Assembly: GCA_013396915.1 (NCBI GenBank)
Contig: VWZL01000320.1
Location: 1,137,048 to 1,201,047, forward strand
DNA from: Stercorarius parasiticus
Taxonomy: Eukaryota; Chordata; Aves; Charadriiformes; Stercorariidae
DNA: 64,000 bases
Direction of reading: 5' to 3'
Part shown: piece by piece, positions 1-18,069 of the stretch
Position numbering within the stretch: position 1 is the stretch's first letter
How the letters are laid out: each line of letters starts with the position of its first letter
The notes under the pieces: model-generated
The model's input: only the letters and a program-made list of their open reading frames with translations
What the model was told of the DNA's origin: nothing
The model's database searches: none
Made by a program: the position numbers and the translations under genes

Positions 1-3000
1 TAGCTTGAAATTCATTCCTGTGCTTCTTTTGTGGCTGTGTTGAATGTATGAAATAGGTCAACCCTGACTGAATTATTTTAAACTTCCCATGGGGACTGCT
101 TGATACCGAACCTGTTTAATTTTGCAGGGTGAGGCAGGGCAGTCTCAATACTTGGAACATACACATTCATGGATGACATTCTTTCTTCTGCTGCATGGGT
201 GAGCAATTAGGAGAGTCAAGGAGAAGTCCCTCATCTGTGGACAACATCTCCCTTCCCTTCCTCAAAGAAAAGCGGTACAGAAATGCTAGGTAGTCCATGG
301 AGAGGGCTATGTTGCGTGACTGTTGGCCATCTGGCTGATTGATTCATCATGACCCTAAACAGTGAGTTGTAAGCATGGTCTGACACCCTGGAGTTAGACT
401 CAAGTGTGCATCAGGCCTCAGGCAAGTCAAACAGCTCCTCTGCTACTGAAACAATGAACACACTACAAATCACTAGTTCACACCACCTACTTCTTAGCTT
501 TATAACCTACGAAATTATCAACCGCGTTTCTCTCCCTCTCTCCACACGTATAATCATGATGGTGCTTTTATGATCATTATATTCATTCTGAACAGAAATG
601 AATCTGTTTCTATCTGCAGCAGAACACATGTAGCCTGTTCTTCCTTTATTTGCTTCATTGCGTAGACATAGTTGTGTTATATGGAAGAGGGGAAAAAAAC
701 CAAACACCACCAGGTAACAAAAGCAAGGGCGCTATAACACGAAGAACCACTCTTTTATTGACCCAACCATATTGATTTAACTAGATGGTGAAACAGCCTG
801 AGGTTTGCTCAGTAAGAAACACCAGGGTTATTCAACAAAATATGTTCCATGGTATACAATGAATGTGTTCTAATGTGAGGCTGTGCGGCTGCTTTGCTTT
901 CAGGGCTGTAGTTAGGGTTATTAATCACTAATTGAAAATCTGAATTCATCCCAGATGAGCACTGGTAAGAAATGTACAGAAAACGTATTCACATGCGCTC
1001 TGGCTATAGCATTAGTTATAGTATATAGTTATAGTGTATAGTTCTCACACCCCCCTCCTCTGCTACAACTCTGACAGAATTCTTTGAAATACATATTTTC
1101 ATTTTCTTAAGCTATTTTTCTATCATTCTTTTATCCGTCCTGCTTTGATACTAGACTCTTACTGTTTCTAGGCTGACTTGCAAAATTATGAGAGGCAAAG
1201 AAAAGAATAACAATATGCTAACCGAGGGCAAGTTTATGTAACCCGTACTATATCAGCAATATTATTGACTCAAATGGGACTCCCCACACTATCTTCATAG
1301 GCTAGTGTAAAGTTAGATTTTTGATGCCTGATAATATAGTGATTTATTTTAGAATTTGATATCTTGTGATTTACAAAACCCATTGCACTAGAAACAAATC
1401 ATTCAACCATTTGGGAATGTGTTTAGGTTTTGGTTGAATGATTTTTTTACCCTTTTCATTAAGACCTTAAGATTGTAAAAACAGTGTATTCAGACAAGAG
1501 GTTCTCCAGATGCAGTAGCCCAGAAGAGTGTCTACTAATGGGTATCCGTTTTCTCTGATGTATCCTTCCACAGGCTGTGATGCAGAAATTTTCAAGCTGT
1601 AGCTTTGTGTTTCTTGTGATACAAGTTGCATTCAAAGCCCTGGTAGATCGTATATAATATTATAGGTATTTACTGTGGTACAGTATAGTCTAGATATTAT
1701 TTATCTTAGGCCTTGTGTCGGTATAACTTGAAGGCTATTAAATGCATGCTAGGAAGAAAGGAAGTGAATTTAGTAGCTTGAGTTGCTGGGGTTTGGGGTG
1801 GAGAGCTTAAGCTGCTTACAGAATTTTGATGTTTTCAGATGTCTAAAAAGATTTATCTTAATAAACAATCAGTAATAGACACAGTTCCACAGAGATCTGT
1901 TCTGCGTTGTTCAGCATGTCCATAAATAACCTGAAAAAGAGGTTGAGCAGCAGGATGAGAAAATTTTTCACACGATACTGAGTTATTCAGCGTAGTGAGA
2001 CAAAGGAAGACTGTGAAGAATTACAAAAGGATCTTATGCAACTGGGTGGCTAAGCAATCAAATGACAAATTAAATTATTCTTGATGAATGATGTAGTGAT
2101 AAACCATGGGGAAAACCATGAGGAAAATATGCCTATCTTCACATATAAGACGATGGGCTGTGGACTGAGCATTACCAACGAAGAGTGAGGTTCTGGGGTT
2201 ATGGCACATAAAGTTCCATGAAAATTTCAGATTGCTGCTTAAGAACTGTCAAACCCATATTAAATGTTTGGAATTAACAGAAAAAGAACAGAGAATTCAA
2301 CAAAGAGCATTGCTATAGCACAACTCATCCACATCTTGAACACTGTGGGTATTTCCAATACAGGAATTAAGCAGCACCAAATGAAGCTATTATTGTGTTG
2401 AAAACACAAAATCAGAAGTAGGTTTTAATTCACTAGGCTGTGTACGTGCGTAGTAAATTCCAAAAGAACACTGTGAATGCTGAAAATTTGCATGGGTTCA
2501 AGAAGAGTATAGACAGGTAACTGGATGAAAAATTTGTTGAGAGTCATTAAGCACATAGTAAGCAATCAAGCTCAGGGAATCAGCTACACTGAAAAGAGTT
2601 GGAGGAAGGCAGATTATTCTGGGAGAGTATTATTTGTACTTACCATATTCTTTCTTTGTCGCAGATAATTACTTCTGGACAATGCTGGAGTCTGTATATT
2701 GATCTAAGTAAACCTTGGTCTAAGCCAGTGTGGTCATTCTCATGTGCTGTGTATATATATACACACATACTCACATACAGAGTACACGAGAATATACATA
2801 TGCCTATACTTATAGATATACACACCGAGTACGTGAGAATATATATATACACAGAGACACAAAATTATGCAGTATGTGCTCATATAATAAATACATCTAA
2901 ACACATACGTGCATATATATATAAAAAGACATTGAAATATGTTGCTTACAAACACTGCCATCCTTAATAAGGCCATGGGTTTCACAGGACAGCTAGTGCA

Positions 3001-4126
3001 AACTGGCAAAACAAAGTACACTTCATTATTTCCATGGCTATAAGGCAATAAACATACACTGAAAAGATGTTAATGCATGACACTAAAATAGCTTATAATT
3101 TCACATAAGAACAGGACTCTTTGAGTAGTTAAATATAGTTTGCAGTTAATTATCCCAGCAGGATGTAAAATGGTTATAAAACAGATTGGTAAATCTGTTG
3201 GATATGCCTTCTTTTTCCAAATATAGTGAAAGATACCAGCTGAAGTATCTCTGTAAAATACAGTGATGAGCCAGATTCACCACTGGTATGAATTTGCACT
3301 TATGATTTTTATAAACTCCTCTCACAAATCTTCTTTCCACCATTTTTTACGTAACCAATCAGGATGTCTGCATTTTATGTATTTTCATTTGTTGATGTAT
3401 CCTCTCTATCACCAAATAATGTTGTCACTCTAATTGTCAAGAAATCAAGGTTTTCTATGAAAAAAAAAAGTTAAAAAAAATGTCAAGACACAGTATTTCA
3501 ACAACTTGAACAGAAATTTACAAATGCACTTCTCTTCTGAAAAAATGCTTGGGTTTAGGGTATCACAGTGTGGAAGTGGACAATATCAATCAAAATTGTA
3601 TTTTTTTATTTACTCAATTTTTTTGAAAGTAACACATTAATACTTCTCTAGATGTAAAATACTTATTTTTTATATATTCTTCATTATTTTTAAAATTACA
3701 AATATTACATTTGTCTCAATGATTCTCTCCTTTTATGTGCAACACATACAGAAAGATTATTCACCAAAAGTCAAAATATCCAATTAAATAAGAAAAATGT
3801 CAGTAATAAATGCATGGAATTAGGAAGCCACGCTGTAATATTGTACAACCATTTGTAAAGAGATTTCATGAATGTTTAATTGCTTAAATAATAAACTTAC
3901 GGTATGTTCATTAAATATCTGTAGCAAATACCTCTGTGTGTTAAAGGTAAGAGGAATGTAAATACCTGTCACATGTTAATGGGTGATGCTGTACCTAACA
4001 TAGATATATTTGCCATTTTATGCAAAGATCAATTCATGGGAAGCAAGATCACAATTCATTTATAAAAGGAAGTCAAGTGATTCAATTCGTGGAGTAGTAA
4101 CATGCACAACGGCGTTGTCTTCTCAG
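1..4126 (+). other. Intron upstream of the first exon seen (partial)
   Basis: AT-rich intron sequence ending in the acceptor ttgtcttctcag. I looked for the preceding Sema-domain exon, which would encode the residues just before D223, and did not see it, so this intron is at least 4.1 kb. It contains a TA/CA-rich repeat tract at 2746-2930 and A-runs near 3460-3480. A faint tRNA-SINE-like patch at about 365-445 is too diverged to call. Confidence 0.85.
2746..2930. repeat. Imperfect TA/CA microsatellite-rich tract
   Basis: Alternating TATATA and CACACA runs occur with two near-copies of a 17-bp unit, gagtacacgagaatata at 2780 and gagtacgtgagaatata at 2827, 47 bp apart. The tract looks like a decayed simple or minisatellite repeat inside the intron. 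Open frames over it on both strands, rich in Tyr and Ile, are by-products of the repeat. Confidence 0.75.
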
Positions 4127-4269
4127 ATCCTAGATTTATTAGTGCTCACCTGATACCAGAGAGCGACAATCCAGAAGATGACAAAATCTATTTCTTCTTC
4201 CGTGAAAACGCAATTGATGGAGAGCACACTGGAAAAGCCACTCATGCCCGAATAGGGCAGATCTGCAAG
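4127..4269 (+). CDS. SEMA3A: SEMA3A exon, Sema domain residues 223-270
   Basis: A 143-bp coding exon, acceptor tctcag at 4121-4126 and donor gtaaaa at 4270. The first two bases (AT) complete an Asp codon begun in the upstream exon, and 47 full codons follow, ending QICK. The translation includes FFFRENAIDGEH, a hallmark Sema beta-propeller stretch, and the conserved Cys at about 269. It matches vertebrate SEMA3A nearly residue for residue. Residue numbers are counted back from the stop, assuming a 772-residue protein. This is an internal exon, so it has no start codon. Confidence 0.95.
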
Positions 4270-5397
4270 GTAAAATGATGACTTCTTCGTGTGAGGTGGA
4301 ATACACTTGCTGGACAGTTGTGAGTTATTTTAGAAACTACATTTTCTTGCCTGTAAACTATTCCGTATGAACACTAGCATTGTACAGAAGCAGAGATCAT
4401 CCCACGTGAACAATAAGTAAGGTGTAACATACCCAAAGGTATATTATTCAGTTCTCTGTTTGGGGAAGCTTCACAAACTACGATGTTTTGTTTAAAAAGT
4501 CATAGGCATCTTCTGAGGCTTAGAATGTGTCTGCAAAAGACAGGCTCTTTTACAGGAAATGTGATACTTCCAGGTAGGCCACAAACATTTGAAGAATTTA
4601 CTTTTTAAAGGAATGTTATTACCTTTCCATTCCCACTTTAGTGAAAATCTTTAAAGCAGAGGCGAAGGAAGATTTAATGAAACAGTTGTTTAAGCTTAGC
4701 TGTAGAAATGGGCAACAATTCAGAAGACTCTTAATGGCTGCAGATTGAATACATTCATCCACACTGATAAACGTCCACGTATTTTTCTGAAAGGCTTTTA
4801 AAAATATTTCTACAAATGAAATGATATTAATAAATGTTGTAGCTTTGGCAGCTATGATGTTTATAGTAAAATATCGGGTTAATCCATAAGCACAATTTCA
4901 GTATGGAGTCCTTGGTGCACTTTATTCATAGATTTTGCAGCTATACAACTGTTCCCACTGTTCTGGCATATTTATCTACTTTGTTCACTTGCAACTTGCA
5001 TTTCTACTTTGTTGCTACTTAATTAATAATAATAAACCCTTTAAGCTTTACCAGGACATGGCAGCCTGGGAGCTCTGGTGCAAAATATTCTGCCTATCTC
5101 TCTCTCTGCAGCGTTATACATGTATTGCAATATATGAAGAGGGCTGGGTTCGCTTGGTTTTGTTTTTTAAATGATGTGCTACTCTGAAATACGTAGCAAT
5201 ACAATGTAAAATAAGAGGATATCAGAATTAGTGTCTTTGACAACCTAATAATGCTTTTGTGTGTAGAAGGTGGATTCTTTTCTCTGTTTTCTGTTAAGCA
5301 GCATCTTGTGGTTATTTACTATATTTTCTCTATACTCTGTTGATGCTTCAAACGTAGACTGTTACAAGATACTAATGCAAAATACTTTTGTTATTAG
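4270..5397 (+). other. SEMA3A intron (1128 bp)
   Basis: GT-AG intron between two Sema-domain exons, phase 0. It ends with a T-rich but interrupted pyrimidine tract (cttttgttattag). Nothing else recognisable was seen in it; short open frames here are chance. Confidence 0.85.
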
Positions 5398-5610
<213 letters not shown>

Positions 5611-5680
5611 AGGATGTGTTCCTAATGAACTCAAAAGACCCTAAAAATCCAATAGTCTATGGAGTGTTTACAACTTCCAG
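5611..5680 (+). CDS. SEMA3A: SEMA3A exon, Sema domain residues 309-332
   Basis: A 70-bp exon: AG completes Gln309, then 22 codons DVFLMNSKDPKNPIVYGVFT and TS, then AG begins Ser332. Acceptor ttgttacag, donor gtacag at 5681. The VYGVFTTSS motif is a propeller strand conserved in class 3 semaphorins. Both flanking introns split codons, and the phases match the neighbouring exons exactly. Confidence 0.95.
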
Positions 5681-6926
<1,246 letters not shown>

Positions 6927-8544
6927 TAAAACAGGAAAGCTATGGAAAATATTTTCACATATTACATGGTCCTTGAGCTGAGATCCAGGAAAGACTTGAA
7001 AAAGATAATGAAATGGACAGGGTGGCAGGAGGGGAAGCTGATGATTCCTCCAGGTCCAAAAATATACTGATTTTCTTGTAAAGAATGAAGCTGCAATTGC
7101 AACTTCATTTGGATTTTAATTTTGGCATTCATATTAACAACTTCAGCAGAAGTTTGAGCAATGCCTGGAGAACTTTGCTGAAAGTCAAATGTTTAATAAA
7201 TTATGCTGCGTTATCCTTCCCTTGGAATTTGTCTTTGTTCCAAATATTGGCTGAATCATTCTTAGTGAGAATGAACAGAAAACAGAGCATCTGCCCGGCT
7301 GTTAAGAAACATTCAGTTGTTCTCGACATCGAACCTAGTACTGTAAGATGTTCCTGCAATAGATTATAGAGTGACTATTATAATTTCTAACTCCCATTGG
7401 CATTTTTTAAAATCTATGCTTTTACCTGTTTCCCCGTTTCTAGTTTATGAATGACTAAAATATCAGTGTATACAAAACAACCATATTTACAACTCCCAAC
7501 TGATGTCATCACATAGAAATATTTAACTGCCTGTAAAGTTACCACTAGTCTAAGAAGATGGGACATTTATGAAAAAATCATTCCTTGTATACATTGGGAC
7601 AGGTCCTTAGCTAGTATAAATCAGCTTGGCCCATTTAAATTCTGAAATATCATTGCTGAACATAAAATACATATGTACTTATGTATACATATAAACATAT
7701 AAATATAAATAATATATCTGTCTAGAATATTCTTTTAAAAGTCTCCTTAAATATAAGGCACAAAACAAACCAGGAATAGCTTTGATCCTTTCTTTTGAAT
7801 CATCAAATTTTCTGTCTTTGTCTGGTATGTTTTGAAATTGTTCATTCAAACCTGGTCTTTCAAATGATCTCCAGCAGTCAGACAGTATATCTGCTCAGCC
7901 CCATGAAAATTACTTCCTAACTAAAAGAAAACAGTGGCTCCCTGACAGCTGGATTCCTCAGCACTCCTGACTCCCTCCCTCTGACTACTGAAGGGATTCC
8001 TAATTTTTTCCAGAGTTAAAACCCAAGCTCTGCAGCATAGGAGAGGTTCATTTCTCATTTGATGCTGAACTTGTTTGGGTTTTTTTAATTACTATAGTTA
8101 ATACTGATATGGCTAGAGGGTTTTTTTGAAGTTGTATTGTTTTGCATCCCTGTGAAAAATGTGAACGAATAGATATTTTTGGTATTTCTTGTATAGCTAA
8201 TATCTTCTTTTCTGTCTGACAGACTTAATAAGTTAGTGTTCGTTGTTCTGTTTGTTTATATTCCTCTTTGATTCCAGTATTGATTAACTTTTCTAAACAA
8301 AACCCAAAAAAACCTATTATGTAAAACTACAGACAAAGAAGAATGTTACATGTTTCTAACACAGAAATAGACTGAGATAAAGAACTGACTGCTGCACAGG
8401 AGCTCTGTTACATTCATTCCTGAGCAGAGATCAGACGCAGCTCTATTGAGATTCTGAATATACAACTCAAATATTTGCCCTAGAGACTGGCAACACGTTA
8501 GCTCTGCTTACCTCAGAGCCTCTGAGTTATTCCAAGACTTGTCT

Positions 8545-8660
8545 GAGGGTCTTGGACCGAGGTCCATATGGGAGAAGAATAACTTGATCAAATTCCTGAA
8601 AGCAAGCAGAAAAGCAGGGACCTGAATCCAGCCCCTAAGTGACCAAGTGATCTAAGCCAC
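8545..8660 (-). mobile_element. Possible tRNA-derived SINE relic (MIR/CORE type)
   Basis: Read on the minus strand, the segment has the order seen in MIR-type SINEs: a stretch resembling the tRNA B-box (GGATTCAGGTCC), preceded by a tRNA-like leader and followed by sequence resembling the 'acttgctc' core. The match is by eye and heavily diverged, so only a low-confidence call is justified. Confidence 0.3.
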
Positions 8661-10972
8661 CAGATCTGTTGCCAAAGTAGGGAAATACAGTTAAATTACA
8701 TATTATTTTTTTTTTCCTGGCTACCCTCTCAGAACGAGTTTTACCATTACAATTTCACTATAACATACTCACCCTAAGATTCACAAAGAAAATGCAAAGG
8801 TGTTCAGATTTCAGTGTAAACGTTTTTTTGCCTAAGGACGAGAGTGATCCCAATTTATACCATTCTACATAGCCCTGCAGTTGCATCATGTAGTGCAAGA
8901 AGCCATGCCACTGTAACGATATTAATTAAAGAGTGGATGAGGCCATCAGTTTCTCCTAGCCTACTGCCAGTGACTCTAATCCTGATGCCTACCACTTTGA
9001 AAAGAATTTCTTTTTTCTCTCACAGTTGCTAAAATTATTGTACTGCATTGCTAGGATAAAGCTGAATTTTAAAATAAGAGTAATTTCTGGCTGAAAAGAA
9101 GCTTCTTTTTTTTTCTAAAGTGATAACATTAGATAAATTTTTTCAATGGCTTTGAAGACCAGTTGAGTATAAAGAAGAAGGGTTTTCGAAGTTCCTTTGG
9201 ATGTCACAGTTGTGGCTTCCTTTTCCAAGAATAGGGAAAGGGAAGGGAGAAACAAAGCCTGAGCTTCTCATAGTGATTCAGTTCCAGATCTCACTGCAGT
9301 TCAACAGAGCTGAATTATCTGAGGAATTTAGTAGGTGAGGTGCCAGTAAACTTCTCGAGCATCTGGTGACTTGCCCAGTACGAATAAGGGAAAAGGAAAG
9401 TTAATGGTTCTTTTGAAAAGTCAGAAAACTTTGTAAACAATTCTACATCAGCTTCACATTTAACAAAGAAGTTGCCAGGATTTTTCCTTTAAGACCTACA
9501 GAACTTTTTTTTTTTTTTTAATGTTTTAACTGTATTTGGGAGAGAAGGGAGATTTTTTATATATGCCCCATCTTGAATGAGGTACCTCATCCTGAATTCA
9601 TATCTGACTTCCTGTGAATTCAGCTACAGGCCTCAAGATTTCTCTGCTTCATGATACCAAAAATCTATCTTCAGTTATGACCAAAGCACTTTGGTTCCCA
9701 CCAAAATGTAGCTACTGATTTATTCTGTTGGATTCCCTAATAGGCCAGTTAGGACAGTTATAACCCAGTTACCTCCTTCTGACTGATCAAAACCCCTGAC
9801 ATAGTGTATTGGGGACCAGCAATTGGAAGTGGGTGTTAAATGCAAGAGTTCTTTGACTCTACTTGAATCCAAGATCAAGCTCATTTGCCCAAACTTTTTC
9901 AGGACATTGTATTCATGCCTATCTTTTGGCACCTGAAAACTTTCTTTTTCCTTGATATCAGTGGAATCAATCAGGAATATAAACACGAATTCTGATGAAG
10001 CACCTTGCCAGTTAGCTTGACTTAGAGCCACTAATATCAATAGCAGTCCTGTCATTAGCATCAAGGATAATGTCTTTGTTGTGTATCCTGGTTTTGTGAC
10101 CACAACATAAATAAACATGACAGGATTTTCCTTCTCAGGACAACTCAGACTTCATGTGGGTTGAGATTCTTCTGCAAGCAATTTGGACTACGGATGGGTT
10201 AAATCTCACCTCTTGATGGTGCCCATTTCACTCTATTGACAAGGAAGGGAGTTATAATCTGAAAGAGCTTTATTTCATTTCAGTTAGTTTCCTAAAGTGG
10301 GATGGGATGACTGTGAGCCACAGCCTAGTCTGGGTAACGGACTTTAGACTTTAGATGTAAAAACACAAAGTTATTGTCATTTATTTATTCTCATAAAAGC
10401 AAGGGATCCAAGCAGTAATCCAGGTCTCATAATTGGGAGTCTCATTTAAACACACAGAATTATGACACTAATTCTGGTTTTATGATTTTTCCTGGTCAAC
10501 ATTGCTGCAAGTAAAATCCTTTGTTAGAAAATCAACCAGAAAGTAAATAGTCAAGCAATTGAAACACAGCTGAAATTCATTTACTTAAAAATGAGATGAG
10601 TATTCATTTACTGCTTTTTTAGTGTTTGCCCAGCTGCAATTAACAGTACTTAGTTCTTGTGTAGTGATTTTTATACTTAAAGCACTTTACATATATCGTC
10701 TAATTAATCATTATCTAATTAATCTGAGTAATTAGTATTGAATTGTAGTTAGACTATTAATCAAGATGTAAAGCAAACTTAAAATTGAAGTATAGAATTT
10801 TAAAAACAGTCTTTGAGACAGACAATGGTTTGGCCAACTGATTTTACCCTTGTAATATTTCTGTACCAGAGGGCAAGAACTTATAATAATAAAAAAGCTG
10901 AAAAATGTTGACACAATAAAGTAGATAACTAACTTGCTTTCTGCTTAGTCTGCTCCACATGCATTAATCAAA

Positions 10973-11003
10973 TGTCCTCCCTCCCTCCTTCCCTTCCTCC
11001 CTT
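10973..11003. repeat. Polypyrimidine CCT/CCCTT tract
   Basis: A run made only of C and T, built from ctccctccctccttcccttcc-like units. It is simple-sequence DNA within an intron, and nothing suggests that it is an exon. Confidence 0.7.
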
Positions 11004-12589
11004 CTATACCATATAATGGAACAGAATGTGGGAATTTGCTTACTAACAAATATGCCAAAAAGGGACAATTTACACTTTATATGTCCATGCTGGAAGCATC
11101 CCTTTGCTAAGTATAACAACTACTCCTTTTGACAACATTGATTTTTTAATTTCATTGCTGATGAATTATTAATAATTTGGATCAAGGTGATAGCAAAGAC
11201 AATTGATTTCTTCTGCTGAGCATCCTGCAAGGTCTGGATTCTTGGCTAATAAGATGTTGTCCTCTAGGTTTTTAATTTGATTGGAAGATATTCTATACGT
11301 GGATATAAAGGGCAAATTATCTAGGGCATTTTAACAACAGATGTTTATATTTCAGGTTCAAATGCTGCAAACATGATAATTGTCAACTGGGTTTTGGAGT
11401 TTTGCATGTCTTAAATGGGTATCTCTGAACAAATTAGGAGTGGGGAACACCAAGTTCTTTGCTGAGTATCTTCAGACTGGTGATTTAATTTTCTTCACCC
11501 ATTCAACATTACTAGCACACTTCTAATGATTACTTTAAAGTAACCTCTAATTGTTCATAAAATACTTACCAATTCTACAGAAGAGATGAGGGCAAATAGT
11601 GGTGATTAGCCACAGTCCTCACATCTCCCTGTGGGGACGTGAGGTAGGTGAAAGTGGAGGAACATTTCTGTGGATACTGAAGCCACAGTCTTACCTCTCC
11701 TTCCCTTCTCAGCCTCTATGTTTTGCTCATGTTGGGCGAATGTGAGCAGATATAATTCTCTGCTTTTCACAAATTAGGGTCAAAACTGTCCCACCCATGG
11801 CTATATAAGGGGGCAAAGGGACTCTTTACGGTGTTAATTTCATGGGGATGAGCTTAATCCGAAGGGGACACCAACTTTTCCGTTACTGCACAGTACACAA
11901 CAGTGAGGACTTATTTCAGTTCTTTAGCAAGAGTTGTCTCATTTAACAGTATGAGCAGCAACACTCACACGAGACTTTCTTTAGAATCAATGGAGAGAGA
12001 AGAGATACATTTAGGACATGACTCATTTGATTTGATTTAGTGTAACAGGATCCATGTTATCTGGACTACGTGGATGCCACAGGCTTGTTGAGACAAGCAG
12101 GAGTTTGAAAAGTCAGTATAACAGGGAATTGTCCCAGCATTTAAGGATTTGGTTCTTCAGAGAGGAACTGATTTCCAGTCAACTTCTGAACACAATACTT
12201 TGAAAATAAGATGGTGACATAATTAATTAATTTTCTGTTGTATACATAAACAAATACTGAAATTGCTTGTCACATATTGAATGATTTTAGATAATTCCGG
12301 ATTTCTTCCTTCTGCCAATTAAAGATTAACACTAATCAGTAAACGACTGAAAATCCTTTTACACTGTATAGTAGTAAGAAAAACGATGAAAGAATATCAC
12401 TTACATTCTGTTAACTATATTGATTTAAATCCAAAATGAAAAAAAAATAGAGACTTTTAGTGACAGAATTAATTTTTGCTGTCTGTCATGCAACACTTAG
12501 ATCCCCTGTCATATTTAATTATAAACTGTAGTAGTTGGGATTATTGTAATGAAATGGATTTCTAACATGTTACTAGTGATAAACGATAA

Positions 12590-17977
<5,388 letters not shown>

Positions 17978-18069
17978 ATATTGGAACAGTTCTTAAAGTG
18001 GTTTCAATTCCTAAGGAGACTTGGCATGACTTAGAGGAAGTCTTGTTGGAAGAAATGACAGTCTTTCGG
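17978..18069 (+). CDS. SEMA3A: SEMA3A exon, Sema domain residues 454-484
   Basis: A 92-bp exon: AT completes Asp454, then 30 codons, IGTVLKVVSIPKETWHDLEE and VLLEEMTVFR. The donor is gtaagt at 18070. IGTVLKVVS is a characteristic propeller strand, and the acidic LEEVLLEEM helix is conserved in SEMA3A. The exon ends in phase 0, so the following 42-bp exon is inserted between whole codons. Confidence 0.96.

Noticed and set aside
365..445. Faint MIR-like patch
   Set aside because: The resemblance to a tRNA-SINE is limited to a few short words, too weak to annotate.
2599..3048. Overlapping Tyr/Ile-rich open frames on both strands
   Set aside because: They are created by the TA/CA repeat tract, which rarely contains stop codons.
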